Of a stretch of 64,000 nt of DNA, positions 25,586 to 34,980 are shown in pieces. The DNA is from Pseudomonas chlororaphis subsp. piscium (GTDB taxonomy: Bacteria > Pseudomonadota > Gammaproteobacteria > Pseudomonadales > Pseudomonadaceae), in assembly GCF_003850345.1 (NCBI RefSeq), contig NZ_CP027707.1, positions 5,208,001 to 5,272,000 on the forward strand, written 5' to 3'. A program made the position numbers and the translations under genes. The stretch's first letter is position 1, and each line of letters opens with the position of its first letter. Under the pieces are notes generated by a model, which worked only from the letters and a program-made list of their open reading frames with translations, ran no database searches and had not been told where the DNA came from.

Positions 25586-26398
25586 TTGGCCAAGATTCTC
25601 GTGGTTACATCCGGCAAGGGTGGTGTGGGTAAGACCACCACCAGCGCCGCTATCGGTACCGGCCTCGCTCTGCGTGGTCACAAAACTGTCATCGTCGACT
25701 TCGACGTCGGCTTGCGTAACCTCGACCTGATCATGGGTTGCGAACGTCGCGTGGTGTATGACTTCGTCAACGTGGTCAACGGCGAAGCCAACCTGCAGCA
25801 AGCCCTGATCAAAGACAAGCGCCTGGAAAACCTCTACGTACTGGCCGCCAGTCAGACCCGCGACAAAGACGCGCTGACCCAGGAAGGCGTGGAAAAAGTG
25901 CTGATGGAGCTCAAGGAGACCTTCGAATTCGTGGTCTGCGACTCCCCGGCCGGTATCGAGAAAGGCGCCCACCTGGCCATGTACTTCGCCGACGAAGCGA
26001 TTGTCGTGACCAACCCGGAAGTTTCCTCGGTACGTGACTCCGACCGCATGCTCGGTCTTCTGGCCAGCAAGTCCCGTCGCGCAGAAAGAGGCGAAGAGCC
26101 GATCCAGGAACACCTGCTGATCACCCGCTACCACCCTGAGCGTGTCGAAAAAGGGGAAATGCTCGGCGTCGAAGACGTCAAGGAAATCCTCGCAGTGCGC
26201 CTTCTCGGCGTGATTCCGGAATCCCAAGCAGTGCTCAAGGCCTCCAACCAGGGCGTGCCGGTGATTCTCGACGACCAGAGCGATGCCGGTCAGGCCTACA
26301 GCGATACCGTTGATCGCTTGCTGGGCAAGGAAAAGGAACACCGGTTCCTCAATGTCGAGAAGAAGGGATTCTTCGAGCGCCTGTTTGGAGGTAGGTAA
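25586..26398 (+). CDS. minD: Septum site-determining ATPase MinD
   Basis: MinD is a membrane-binding ATPase that recruits MinC and is displaced by MinE. The 270-residue protein has the deviant Walker A motif GKGGVGKT (residues 10-17), the [14 protein letters not shown] switch region, [12 protein letters not shown], and a C-terminal amphipathic helix ([12 protein letters not shown]) for membrane attachment. The start is a TTG at 25586, required by the conserved [13 protein letters not shown] sequence. It overlaps minE by one base. Confidence 0.98.
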   Translation: MAKILVVTSGKGGVGKTTTSAAIGTGLALRGHKTVIVDFDVGLRNLDLIMGCERRVVYDFVNVVNGEANLQQALIKDKRLENLYVLAASQTRDKDALTQEGVEKVLMELKETFEFVVCDSPAGIEKGAHLAMYFADEAIVVTNPEVSSVRDSDRMLGLLASKSRRAERGEEPIQEHLLITRYHPERVEKGEMLGVEDVKEILAVRLLGVIPESQAVLKASNQGVPVILDDQSDAGQAYSDTVDRLLGKEKEHRFLNVEKKGFFERLFGGR

Positions 26399-26652
26399 TG
26401 AACCTTTTTGACTTCTTTCGTGCCAGCAAAAAAGTAAGCACCGCGTCGGTAGCGAAAGAGCGTCTACAGATCATCGTGGCGCATGAACGCGGCCAACGCA
26501 CTACCCCCGATTACTTGCCTGCCTTGCAGAAGGAACTGGTGGAAGTAATCCGCAAGTACGTCAATATCGGGTCCGATGACGTGCACGTCGCTCTGGAAAA
26601 CCAGGGCAGCTGCTCGATCCTGGAACTCAATATCACCCTGCCTGATCGCTGA
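26398..26652 (+). CDS. minE: Cell division topological factor MinE
   Basis: MinE stimulates MinD ATPase and drives pole-to-pole oscillation. The 84-residue protein has the N-terminal membrane-targeting and anti-MinCD segment ([31 protein letters not shown]) and the C-terminal topological-specificity domain. The minD stop and minE start share an A (TAATG), which means translational coupling. Confidence 0.98.
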   Translation: MNLFDFFRASKKVSTASVAKERLQIIVAHERGQRTTPDYLPALQKELVEVIRKYVNIGSDDVHVALENQGSCSILELNITLPDR

Positions 26653-26670
26653 TCGATTCGGCTGGAGCCA

Positions 26671-26743
26671 CGGCGGCTCGATCCCTCGGTTTTTCTACAG
26701 GAGCAAGCCTGCTCCTGTAGAAGCCGGGTTGATCGAGCCGCCG
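26671..26743. repeat. Nested inverted repeat after minE
   Basis: An outer pair CGGCGGCTCGATC/GATCGAGCCGCCG encloses an inner hairpin CTACAGGAGCA/TGCTCCTGTAG. Together they make a 73-base structure directly after minE and before the pseudouridine synthase gene. It lacks a T-run, so an mRNA-stabilising or REP-derived role is more likely than simple termination. Confidence 0.7.
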
Positions 26744-26769
26744 TTGGCGTTTGTTACGAGGCTGTTTTA

Positions 26770-27405
26770 ATGCCGTTGTCGAATATCCGCATCATTCACC
26801 AGGACGCCGCCGTCCTGGTGGTGGACAAACCCACCCTGCTGCTCTCCGTGCCTGGCCGGGCCGATGACAACAAGGATTGCCTGATTACCCGCCTGCAGGA
26901 AAACGGCTACCCGGAAGCCCGTATCGTCCATCGGCTGGACTGGGAAACCTCCGGCATCATCCTGCTGGCCCGCGACCCCGATACCCACCGCGAACTGTCC
27001 CGGCAATTTCACGATCGGGAAACCGAAAAAGCCTACACCGCGCTGTGCTGGGGCCAGCCGGAACTGGACAGCGGCAGCATCGACCTGCCATTGCGCTACG
27101 ACCCGCCGACCAAGCCGCGGCACGTGGTGGACCACGAATTTGGCAAGAACGCCCTGACCTTCTGGCGCGTGCTGGAACGCTGCGGCGACTGGTGCCGCGT
27201 CGAGCTGACCCCGATCACCGGGCGCTCGCACCAGTTGCGGGTGCATATGCTGTCCATCGGTCATCCGCTGCTGGGCGATGGCCTGTACGCGCATCCGCAA
27301 GCGCTGGCCGCCTGGCCACGCCTGTGCCTGCACGCCAGCATGCTCAGCTTCACCCATCCGCAGAGTGGTGAACGCCTGCGCTTCGAGTGCCCGGCACCCT
27401 TCTGA
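26770..27405 (+). CDS. RluA-family pseudouridine synthase
   Basis: This 211-residue enzyme converts uridine to pseudouridine in structured RNA. The catalytic Asp is in the motif IVHRLDWETSGIILLA (about residues 53-68), and the family elements EKAYTAL and ITGRSHQLRVHM are present. There is no S4 domain, and the length matches the short RluA branch that modifies 23S rRNA and tRNA. Its place right after minE is the same as in P. aeruginosa, where it is called rluA. Confidence 0.9.
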   Translation: MPLSNIRIIHQDAAVLVVDKPTLLLSVPGRADDNKDCLITRLQENGYPEARIVHRLDWETSGIILLARDPDTHRELSRQFHDRETEKAYTALCWGQPELDSGSIDLPLRYDPPTKPRHVVDHEFGKNALTFWRVLERCGDWCRVELTPITGRSHQLRVHMLSIGHPLLGDGLYAHPQALAAWPRLCLHASMLSFTHPQSGERLRFECPAPF

Positions 27406-27493
27406 TCGAGAGCGGCCACCGTAGCGGGATGCCCCTCGATTGAGGGGCGACCACGGAAAAGTCCGACCACAAACAAAGATTAATCCGAATAAT

Positions 27494-27522
27494 TTGTTAT
27501 GAATTTGTGAAAAAAATATTAA
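27494..27522 (+). promoter_or_regulatory. Promoter of the InaA-like kinase gene
   Basis: TTGTTA (27494-27499) and TATTAA (27517-27522) are exactly 17 bases apart in an unusually AT-rich stretch, 36 bases upstream of the GTG start. Confidence 0.6.
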
Positions 27523-27557
27523 AATAGTGGCTATTCGACATTAAGGCAGGAAGCCCC

Positions 27558-28394
27558 GTGCTCAGCAGTCAGCCATTTCAACGCGATTACCCTTTCACCT
27601 TCTGCTTTCTCAATACCACCCTGCACCTTCGCGAAAAACCTTCGGCAGACGCCTGCGCAGCCCTCGAACAACTCATCCGCCAACGTCACGCACACAAACA
27701 GACCCGCGCCAGCGCCCCCTTGGCGAGCGGCGAGACACCGCTGTTCGCCAAGGTGCAGCCCCTGGATACGCTCAAGGCGAAAGTTCGCGTCACCCTGGGC
27801 AAGCCCCAGCGCAATGGCCGCTTCGACTGGCCGCTGGAAGAGCTGATCAACACCGCCGAAGCCCAGCGACGCGGCGTACAGATGTCCGACCTTGAAGGAT
27901 TCGGCTATACCCGGGACCGCCTGGGACTGGTACAGGAATACTTCATCCTTACCCGTCTGCTGGATGATTACGTCGACGGCGTACAGTGGTTGCGCAACAA
28001 CCCGAACAAGATCGAGCCCTTTATCCGCGATGCGTTCGGACTGCTGCACTCCCTCGCGCAAAAGAACATCACCCACATGGATTTCTGGGCCGGCAACATC
28101 ATGATCAGCCCCCAGGCTCCGCTCAAGGCCATCGACTTCGAGAACTGCTTCGCGACCATCACGCCCCATCCCAGCGAAACCCTGGGTTTTCAGCTGGGGT
28201 TCTTCTACCGTCGCGAAGTCTACAAACTGATCACCGAAGCGCAGTACGACGCGCTGGTGGAGGAATACCTCGATCAACTGCCGGGCATTTGCGCAGAGAA
28301 ATTCACCGAGGTTTACCAGGCCAGCAAGCATGAATATGTGGGCCGCAAGCAGCGCCGCGAAGTATTCCTCAAAGGCAACCTGATCACCGGTTGA
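27558..28394 (+). CDS. LPS-kinase-like (InaA/Kdo kinase family) protein
   Basis: The 278-residue protein has a kinase-like fold. The catalytic loop HMDFWAGNI has His173, Asp175 and Asn180, and the metal-binding segment AIDFENC takes the place of DFG. A Lys in PLFAKVQPL near residue 58 may be the ATP-contacting residue. Relatives are annotated as toluene tolerance or lipopolysaccharide kinase InaA proteins. GTG 27558 follows AGGCAGGAAG. It may phosphorylate a sugar of the LPS core, but this is by fold only. Confidence 0.8.
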   Translation: MLSSQPFQRDYPFTFCFLNTTLHLREKPSADACAALEQLIRQRHAHKQTRASAPLASGETPLFAKVQPLDTLKAKVRVTLGKPQRNGRFDWPLEELINTAEAQRRGVQMSDLEGFGYTRDRLGLVQEYFILTRLLDDYVDGVQWLRNNPNKIEPFIRDAFGLLHSLAQKNITHMDFWAGNIMISPQAPLKAIDFENCFATITPHPSETLGFQLGFFYRREVYKLITEAQYDALVEEYLDQLPGICAEKFTEVYQASKHEYVGRKQRREVFLKGNLITG

Positions 28395-28499
28395 GCCGTT
28401 TTCCCGGCTGCGATGAATGTTGTCTCCCTCAACGGCATTGCGCCTGCAATGCCGCGAGCCGATACGGTAAACTCGCGCCACTGCTGTCTGGAGTTACTT

Positions 28500-29789
28500 A
28501 TGCGCGAAGAGTTGAACCAGGGCCTGATCGACTTCCTCAAGGCCTCCCCTACCCCTTTCCATGCAACCGCCAGCCTCGTTCAACGCCTGGAGGCCGCAGG
28601 CTACCAGCGTCTCGACGAGCGCGAGCCATGGACCACCGAAGCCAACGGTCGCTACTACGTCACCCGCAATGACTCCTCCATCGTGGCCGTCAAGCTGGGT
28701 CGGCATTCGCCCCTGCAAGGCGGGATCCGCATGGTCGGCGCGCACACCGACAGCCCGTGCCTGCGGGTCAAGCCGCAACCGGAGCTGCAACGCCAGGGCT
28801 TCTGGCAACTGGGCGTGGAAGTCTACGGCGGCGCCTTGCTGGCGCCCTGGTTCGACCGCGACCTGTCGCTGGCCGGCCGTGTCACCTTCCGTCGCGACGG
28901 CAAGGTTGAAAGCCAGCTGATCGACTTCAAGGCGCCCATCGCGACCATCCCCAACCTGGCCATTCACCTCAATCGCGAAGCCAACCAGGGCTGGGCCATC
29001 AACGCCCAGACCGAACTGCCGCCAATCCTCGCGCAATTCGCCGGCGACGAGCGGGTCGACTTCCGCGCGGTGCTGACCGACCAGTTGGCCCGCGAACACG
29101 GCCTGAACGCCGATGTGGTGCTCGACTATGAGCTGAGCTTCTACGACACCCAAAGCGCCGCGGTGATCGGCCTGCACGGCGACTTCATCGCCGGCGCGCG
29201 CCTGGACAACCTGCTGTCCTGCTACGCCGGCCTGCAAGCCTTGCTCAACGCCGACACCGAGGAAACCTGCGTGCTGGTCTGCAACGACCACGAAGAAGTC
29301 GGCTCCTGCTCGGCCTGCGGCGCCGACGGCCCAATGCTCGAGCAGACCCTGCGCCGCCTGCTGCCCGAAGGCGACGAGTTCGTGCGCACCATCCAGAAGT
29401 CGCTGCTGGTCTCGGCCGACAACGCCCACGGCGTGCACCCCAACTACGCTGACAAGCACGATGCCAACCACGGCCCGAAACTCAACGCCGGCCCGGTGAT
29501 CAAGGTCAACAGCAACCAGCGCTACGCCACCAACAGCGAAACCGCCGGTTTCTTCCGCCATCTGTGCATGGCCGAGGAAGTGCCGGTACAAAGCTTCGTG
29601 GTGCGCAGCGACATGGGCTGCGGCTCGACCATCGGCCCGATCACCGCCAGCCACCTGGGCGTGCGCACCGTGGATATCGGCCTGCCGACCTTCGCCATGC
29701 ACTCGATCCGCGAACTGTGCGGCAGCCAGGACCTGGCCCATCTGGTTAAGGTCTTGAGCGCGTTCTACGCCAGCCGCGACCTGCCGTAA
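28500..29789 (+). CDS. apeB: M18-family aminopeptidase
   Basis: This 429-residue zinc aminopeptidase has the M18 ligands and motifs: [16 protein letters not shown] (about residues 76-91), [20 protein letters not shown] (about 263-272), [12 protein letters not shown] and [10 protein letters not shown]. It removes acidic or neutral N-terminal residues from peptides in the cytoplasm. ATG 28500 follows GGAG. The length matches the family, and a gene called apeB sits in the same neighbourhood in other pseudomonads. Confidence 0.95.
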   Translation: MREELNQGLIDFLKASPTPFHATASLVQRLEAAGYQRLDEREPWTTEANGRYYVTRNDSSIVAVKLGRHSPLQGGIRMVGAHTDSPCLRVKPQPELQRQGFWQLGVEVYGGALLAPWFDRDLSLAGRVTFRRDGKVESQLIDFKAPIATIPNLAIHLNREANQGWAINAQTELPPILAQFAGDERVDFRAVLTDQLAREHGLNADVVLDYELSFYDTQSAAVIGLHGDFIAGARLDNLLSCYAGLQALLNADTEETCVLVCNDHEEVGSCSACGADGPMLEQTLRRLLPEGDEFVRTIQKSLLVSADNAHGVHPNYADKHDANHGPKLNAGPVIKVNSNQRYATNSETAGFFRHLCMAEEVPVQSFVVRSDMGCGSTIGPITASHLGVRTVDIGLPTFAMHSIRELCGSQDLAHLVKVLSAFYASRDLP

Positions 29790-29798
29790 GCCCTCTTC

Positions 29799-29888
29799 TG
29801 TAGGAGCGAAGCTTGCTCGCGATGAACGATGACGCGGTCGTCCAGTACCTCCGCGTCGCCGCCATCGCGAGCAAGCTTCGCTCCTACA
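29799..29888. repeat. REP-type inverted repeat
   Basis: TGTAGGAGCGAAGCTTGCTC and its complement lie about 40 bases apart after apeB. The arms match those at 15711. Confidence 0.88.
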
Positions 29889-29991
29889 AGACGCGAAAAT
29901 CCAGGCATCGAGGCATTTCTGATGCACATCAACCCGAACTCCACCAAAGCCACCTAGACTGGTGAGTATCCCCTCCGACAAGGCTGTCGCC

Positions 29992-30168
29992 ATGATCTCG
30001 ATGTCTTCGTTCCACGCCATGCTCATTCCCATTCTCTCCGGGATGATCCTGCTGGCCATCGGCTACAACTTCCGCGACAAGAATGCCGGCATCTTCAGCA
30101 TGTGGGCCGGTATGCTGCTGATCCTCGGCACCGTGATCTACAAGATCCTCGCCAAACTCGCCGAATAA
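29992..30168 (+). CDS. Small hydrophobic protein, two helices
   Basis: This 58-residue protein has two membrane segments (SFHAMLIPILSGMILLAIGY and AGIFSMWAGMLLILGTVIYK) joined by a charged turn RDKN. ATG 29992 is preceded by AAGG; a GTG at 29962 would add ten residues. I do not recognise a family. It lies 78 bases upstream of the mechanosensitive channel gene on the same strand and may be cotranscribed with it. Confidence 0.65.
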   Translation: MISMSSFHAMLIPILSGMILLAIGYNFRDKNAGIFSMWAGMLLILGTVIYKILAKLAE

Positions 30169-30246
30169 ATGCGCCGTCCAGGCTCGCATTGGTATTAGCT
30201 GCCTCGTACACTCGGTCGATCCGCTTTTTCTGAGGTTGATCGCCCA

Positions 30247-32403
30247 GTGTTCGCTCGTCTTTCCGTTCTGCCCTACTGCCTGTTTCTCTGCCTCCTGACA
30301 CTGTTGCCGCTGTCATCGGCCCAGGCGGTGGGTTTGCCGGGCCTGCTCAACAGCGGCAAAACCCAGCCACAAGCCGACCAGCCCCTGGGGCAATCGCTGG
30401 ATGAAGTGATCAAGTCCCTGGAAAACGACCAGCAACGCACCCAGTTGCTGACCGACCTGAAAAAGCTCCGCGACGTCACGAAAAAAGCCCAGACACCCGC
30501 CGAAGAAGGCGTGCTCGGCCTGATCGGCGGCACCCTGTCCAGCTTCGAAAAACAGTTCTCCGGCGCCGACAGCCCGATCACCCGTTGGTCGAACGAATTC
30601 GATCAGGCCCAGGATGAACTGGCGGCCCTGATGCTGCCGGCCAGCGAATGGCTGCCGATCATCTTTGCCTTCGCCCTGATCCTGATGGTCTGGAGCCTGC
30701 TGGCGGCGGCGCTGATCTGGCTCAGCCATCGCCTGCGGGAGCGCTTCGGCCTCACCGAAGAGTTACCACAACACCCCAAGACCTGGGACCTGCTGCGCTT
30801 CGCCCTGCGCAAACTGGGCCCCTGGCTGATCGCCCTGATCATGACCGTGTACATGACCTACAAACTGCCGTCGTCCCTGGGCAAGGACCTGGCCATGGTC
30901 CTGGCTTACGCGCTGGTGGTCGGCACCTGCTTCTCGGCGATCTGCGTGATCGCCTTTTCCGTGCTGGACGGTCCGAACCGCCACCGCGCGCTGTACATCC
31001 TGCGCCGCCAGGCTTTCCGGCCGTTGTGGCTGATCGGCAGTTTCGCCGCCTTTGGCGAGGCCCTGAGCGACCCGCGGCTGATCGCCAGCCTGGGCAGCCA
31101 CCTGGCGCACACCGCGGCCACCTTCGCCAATGTCATGGCGGCCCTGTCCACCGGGGTGTTCATCCTGCGCTTTCGGCGGCCGATCGCTCACCTGATCCGC
31201 AACCAGCCGCTGTCCCGCCGCCTGACCCGCCGCGCCCTGAGCGACACCATCGAGATCATCGGCACCTTCTGGTACCTGCCCGCGCTGGTGCTGGTGGCCA
31301 TTTCCCTGTTCGCCACCTTCATTTCCGCCGGCGACACCAGCACCGCCCTGCGCCAGTCGCTGATCTGCACCGTGCTGCTGGTGCTGTGCATGGTGATCAA
31401 CGGCCTGGTGCGCCGCCATTCCCTCAAGCCCTATCGCGGGCACAAGCGCCACGCCCTGTACTCCGAGCGCCTGAAAGGCTTCTTCTATACCCTCGCCCAC
31501 CTGGTGGTGTGGCTGGTGTTCATCGAACTCGGCCTGCGGGTCTGGGGCATGTCGCTGATCCGCTTCACCGAAGGCGACGGCCACGAAATCAGCGTCAAGC
31601 TGTTCAGCCTCGGCGGCACCCTGCTGTTCGCCTGGCTGATCTGGATCCTCAGCGACACCGCGGTGCACCATGCCCTGACTCGCTCGCGCAAAGGCCTGGC
31701 CAATGCCCGGGCGCAAACCATGATGCCGCTGATCCGTAACGTGTTGTTCGTGGCGATCTTCATCATCGGCCTGATTGTCGCCCTGGCGAACATGGGCATG
31801 AACGTCACGCCGCTGCTGGCCGGTGCCGGGGTGATCGGTCTGGCCATCGGTTTTGGCGCCCAGTCGCTGGTGGCCGACCTGATCACCGGCCTGTTCATCA
31901 TCATCGAGGACTCCCTGGCCATCGACGACTACGTGGACGTCGGCGGCCACCTGGGTACCGTCGAAGGCCTGACCATCCGCACCGTGCGCCTGCGGGACAT
32001 CGACGGCATTGTGCACACCATCCCGTTCAGCGAAATCAAGAGCATCAAGAACTACTCCCGGGAGTTCGGCTACGCGATCTTCCGGGTGGCCATTCCGTAC
32101 AACATGGACATAGACGAGGCCATCAAGCTGATGCGCGATGTCGGCCAGAAGATGCGCACCGATCCGCTGCAACGGCGCAATATCTGGTCGCCGCTGGAGT
32201 TCCAGGGGGTGGAAAGCTTCGAGTCCGGCAACGCGATTCTGCGCGCCCGCTTCAAGACCGCGCCGATCAAGCAATGGGAGGTGTCACGGGCTTTCAACCT
32301 GTCCCTCAAGCGTCACCTCGACGAAGCCGGAATGGACCTGGCCACGCCACGCATGAGCGTGCAAGTGATCACCGCTGGCGGCGGGCCCCAGCAAGAGGAG
32401 TAA
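30247..32403 (+). CDS. MscS-superfamily mechanosensitive channel, large form
   Basis: This 718-residue protein has a signal peptide (ending SSAQA), a periplasmic region with a helical segment (about 30-115), a run of some eleven membrane helices, and a C-terminal MscS core. In the core, the pore helix region GMNVTPLLAGAGVIGLAIGFGAQSLVADLITGLFI is followed by the beta domain VDVGGHLGTVEGLTIRTVRLRDIDG. It resembles YbiO/MscM-type channels that release solutes on osmotic downshock. The start is GTG 30247. Confidence 0.93.
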   Translation: MFARLSVLPYCLFLCLLTLLPLSSAQAVGLPGLLNSGKTQPQADQPLGQSLDEVIKSLENDQQRTQLLTDLKKLRDVTKKAQTPAEEGVLGLIGGTLSSFEKQFSGADSPITRWSNEFDQAQDELAALMLPASEWLPIIFAFALILMVWSLLAAALIWLSHRLRERFGLTEELPQHPKTWDLLRFALRKLGPWLIALIMTVYMTYKLPSSLGKDLAMVLAYALVVGTCFSAICVIAFSVLDGPNRHRALYILRRQAFRPLWLIGSFAAFGEALSDPRLIASLGSHLAHTAATFANVMAALSTGVFILRFRRPIAHLIRNQPLSRRLTRRALSDTIEIIGTFWYLPALVLVAISLFATFISAGDTSTALRQSLICTVLLVLCMVINGLVRRHSLKPYRGHKRHALYSERLKGFFYTLAHLVVWLVFIELGLRVWGMSLIRFTEGDGHEISVKLFSLGGTLLFAWLIWILSDTAVHHALTRSRKGLANARAQTMMPLIRNVLFVAIFIIGLIVALANMGMNVTPLLAGAGVIGLAIGFGAQSLVADLITGLFIIIEDSLAIDDYVDVGGHLGTVEGLTIRTVRLRDIDGIVHTIPFSEIKSIKNYSREFGYAIFRVAIPYNMDIDEAIKLMRDVGQKMRTDPLQRRNIWSPLEFQGVESFESGNAILRARFKTAPIKQWEVSRAFNLSLKRHLDEAGMDLATPRMSVQVITAGGGPQQEE

Positions 32404-32509
32404 GGCATCCGGCTGCGCATCGGCAAGGGCGCGGCCGCACTCTCCACGGCTGGGGCGGTCACAGGTTTTGGCAACTGAACCACAACAATAATCATGGAGA
32501 GATTCCCCT

Positions 32510-33856
32510 ATGCAGCTATCCGCTATCGCCCAAGCCTGCCTGATCGGCGTCCTGGCCTTGTCCAGCCAGGCCGCCAACGCTGTCGACGACAGCGCCATGG
32601 AACAGGCCCGCAAACACATCGCCGAACAGGCCAAGGCCCTGGAGCCGGCTCTGCTGGAAACCCGTCGCGATATCCACGCCCACCCCGAACTCGGTAACAC
32701 CGAACACCGCACCGCCGAGCTGGTGGCCACGCAATTGCGCGCCCTGGGCCTGGAGGTCAAGACCGGCGTCGCCCGCACCGGCGTGGTGGCGGTGCTCAAG
32801 GGCGCCCTACCCGGCCCGACCGTGGCCCTGCGCGCCGACATGGACGCGCTGCCGGTCAAGGAAGTCGCGGACCTGCCGTTCGCCTCCAAGGCCAAGGGGC
32901 GCTACCTGGACAAGGAGGTGGACGTCATGCACGCCTGCGGCCACGACGCCCACACCGCCATCCTGCTGAGCACGGCGAAAATCCTCAGCGACATGCGCGA
33001 GCGCTTGCCCGGCACCGTGGTGTTCTATTTCCAGCCCGCCGAAGAAGGGCCGAGCGATTTCGTCCCCGACGGCAAGAACACCTGGGGCGCGAAGATGATG
33101 GTGCAGGAAGGCGTGATGCAATCGCCCAAGCCGGACGCGGTGTTCGGCCTGCATGTCTGGGCCGGGATTCCGGCCGGACGCATCGCCTATCGCCCGGGCC
33201 CGACCCTGGCCAGCTCCGACGACCTGCGCATCAGGATCCTCGGCAAACAGACCCACGCCGGCCGCCCCTGGGACGGCATCGACCCGATCACGGTCGGCGC
33301 CCAGACCGTGGTCGGGCTGCAGACCGTGGTCAGCCGCCGCACCGATATCTCGTCGTTCCCCTCGGTGGTCAGCATCGGCACCATCAACGGCGGCACGCGC
33401 TACAACATCATCCCCGAGTCACTGGACATGACTGGCACCATTCGCTCCTACGACTACGGCATTCGCCAGAAGCTGCACAGCGATGTGCGCCAGACCGTGG
33501 AAAAGATCGCCGAAAGTGGCGGTGCCAAGGCCGAGGTGACTATCATCGAGAAGTACGACCCGACCATCAACGACCCGGCGCTGACCGAGAAGATGCTGCC
33601 GAGCCTGCGCTGGGCGGCCAAGGACGATGTGGTGCAGGGCCCGTTGGTGGGGGGCGCGGAAGACTTTTCCTTCTATGCCAAGGAGGCGCCGGGGCTGTTC
33701 GTGTTTCTCGGTGTGACGCCGCGGGACCAGGACATGGCCAAGGCCGCACCGAACCACAACCCGGGGTTCTTTGTCGATGAGTCGGCGTTGCTGGTGGGCG
33801 TGCGCACCCTGGCGTCATTGGCCACCGATTATCTGTTCGCCGGGGCCAAACCCTAA
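32510..33856 (+). CDS. Exported M20-family amidohydrolase
   Basis: This 448-residue metalloamidase is related to hippurate and N-acyl-amino-acid hydrolases. It has a clear signal peptide (MQLSAIAQACLIGVLALSSQAANA), so it acts in the periplasm, unlike most members. Metal-site motifs are LRADMDALPV (about 104-113), MHACGHDAHT (about 140-149) and QPAEEG (about 178-183). GGAGAG precedes the ATG. It lies between the channel gene and the convergent GntR gene and has no obvious operon partner. Confidence 0.9.
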   Translation: MQLSAIAQACLIGVLALSSQAANAVDDSAMEQARKHIAEQAKALEPALLETRRDIHAHPELGNTEHRTAELVATQLRALGLEVKTGVARTGVVAVLKGALPGPTVALRADMDALPVKEVADLPFASKAKGRYLDKEVDVMHACGHDAHTAILLSTAKILSDMRERLPGTVVFYFQPAEEGPSDFVPDGKNTWGAKMMVQEGVMQSPKPDAVFGLHVWAGIPAGRIAYRPGPTLASSDDLRIRILGKQTHAGRPWDGIDPITVGAQTVVGLQTVVSRRTDISSFPSVVSIGTINGGTRYNIIPESLDMTGTIRSYDYGIRQKLHSDVRQTVEKIAESGGAKAEVTIIEKYDPTINDPALTEKMLPSLRWAAKDDVVQGPLVGGAEDFSFYAKEAPGLFVFLGVTPRDQDMAKAAPNHNPGFFVDESALLVGVRTLASLATDYLFAGAKP

Positions 33857-33888
33857 GGATTGAAACGCCCCTGGCATCATCACGAGCA

Positions 33889-33915
33889 AGCCCGCTCATG
33901 CAACGGGAGCGGGCT
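33889..33915. terminator. Hairpin between convergent genes
   Basis: AGCCCGCTC/GAGCGGGCT forms a nine-base stem just after the amidohydrolase gene and touching the end of the GntR gene. No T-run follows, so its terminator role is uncertain. Confidence 0.45.
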
Positions 33916-34628
33916 CAGACCACATCGACGCCGACATGGATCGCGTCGTGGCGCCAGAACTCCAGGTCGCAGTCGATCAGGCGCTGGTGCTGGTCGTAAT
34001 TGACCCGGGCGATCCGCAGCCCGGGACTGCCGGCCGACACCTTCAGCGCCGCCGCGGCTTCCACCGGCAAGGAGGTCGGCACGATCTCGAAACGCACCCG
34101 GCCGTAATGCAGGTCGTAGTGCCGCGCGTACAGCTCGGTGATCGACTGGTTCAGGTCGAACTCGAGGATGCCCGGGAAGTACTGCGGATTGAGGTAGTGC
34201 TCCACATACAGCACCAGGCGCTCGTCGATGCGCCGTACCCGACGGATCTGGATCACGCTGGACAACGCCGGCAGCTGCAGCCAGGCACAGACCGCCGCTG
34301 AAGCCGGTTGCAGGCGCGCCGAAATCATCTCGGTCGATGGCACCCGCCCCTGGGCGCTGACCATCGCGTGAAAGTGGCTGCGCTGCATCAGGTTGTAGGC
34401 CAGGCGCGGTGGCGAGACGAACCAGCCGCGCCGCTCCTCGCGATAGATCTGGCCCTGGGCCTCCAGCTGCAACAAGGCTTCGCGCACGGTAATCCGGGTA
34501 GTACCGAACAACTCGCTGAGCTTGCGCTCGGCCGGCAGCTTGCTACCGGGCGCCAACAACCCGTGATCGATCTGTTCCTGCAGGACCTGCCCAATGGCTG
34601 TCACCGCCTTGACTGCCTCTTCGCGCAT
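33915..34628 (-). CDS. GntR/HutC-family regulator (UTRA ligand domain)
   Basis: The 237-residue protein has an N-terminal GntR winged helix (LAPGSKLPAERKLSELFGTTRITVREALLQLEAQGQI) and a C-terminal UTRA domain (from about residue 85, with IQIRRVRRIDERLVLYVEHYLNP and LRIARVNYDQHQRLIDCDLEFWRHD). HutC-type members include PhnF and PhnR-like regulators of phosphonate uptake. It is divergent from the ABC importer genes, and the shared region holds three TGGTCTA-type half-sites. I infer it controls that importer and itself. ATG 34628 follows AGGTAA. Confidence 0.92.
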   Translation of the reverse strand: MREEAVKAVTAIGQVLQEQIDHGLLAPGSKLPAERKLSELFGTTRITVREALLQLEAQGQIYREERRGWFVSPPRLAYNLMQRSHFHAMVSAQGRVPSTEMISARLQPASAAVCAWLQLPALSSVIQIRRVRRIDERLVLYVEHYLNPQYFPGILEFDLNQSITELYARHYDLHYGRVRFEIVPTSLPVEAAAALKVSAGSPGLRIARVNYDQHQRLIDCDLEFWRHDAIHVGVDVV

Positions 34629-34641
34629 CAACGTTACCTAT

Positions 34642-34655
34642 CTGGACTAGACCAG
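34642..34655. promoter_or_regulatory. HutC-type operator candidate next to the GntR start
   Basis: CTGGACTAGACCAG is a near-palindrome centred on CTAG with TGGTCTAG on the minus strand. It lies 14 bases upstream of the regulator's own start codon, suggesting autoregulation. Confidence 0.5.
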
Positions 34656-34920
34656 CACTGTTTCAGGGCAAAACGTGCCTGGAAAAAAGGCCCTCAGCCT
34701 TCACCGAGAGCCTAGGCACTGCATATGACTGACAGATGACAAAGCCGCCGAACGGCTGAGCCAGCGACCTGCAATTGGCTGGCCAAGTCCTTTCATATCA
34801 GCCGTTTAGCCTTGGTCTACGCTTATCTCGCAGCCCCGCGCCTGCCGCCCGCGAATGCCTTGCAGGACTGATGCCGACATCAAAGTGTCATCCAGCCGGC
34901 TTAAATTGGCTCAGGTATTG

Positions 34921-34935
34921 CTGACCTAGACCAAC
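34921..34935. promoter_or_regulatory. HutC-type operator candidate upstream of the binding protein
   Basis: CTGACCTAGACCAAC carries the same TTGGTCTAG half-site (minus strand) with a weaker partner arm, 46 bases before the binding-protein ATG. A further lone half-site TTGGTCTAC lies at 34812-34820. Confidence 0.5.
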
Positions 34936-34980
34936 AACGTTAGACAAACGCAGCGTTGAACACGCCCAAAGGAGCTTCGG

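Larger units (their letters stand above)
34629..34980. other. Divergent control region of the GntR gene and the ABC importer
   Basis: No gene is seen in this 352-bp region. It contains three sites related to the HutC consensus GTnTAnAC (near 34642, 34812 and 34921) and ends with a good ribosome site AAAGGAG for the binding-protein gene. The middle part, about 34670-34900, shows nothing else I can name. Confidence 0.55.

Noticed and set aside
30763..32274. Long minus-strand open frame over the mechanosensitive channel gene (about 500 codons)
   Set aside because: It is rich in Gln, His, Asp and Gly in low-complexity order, typical of the antisense of a GC-rich gene. The plus strand encodes a recognised family.
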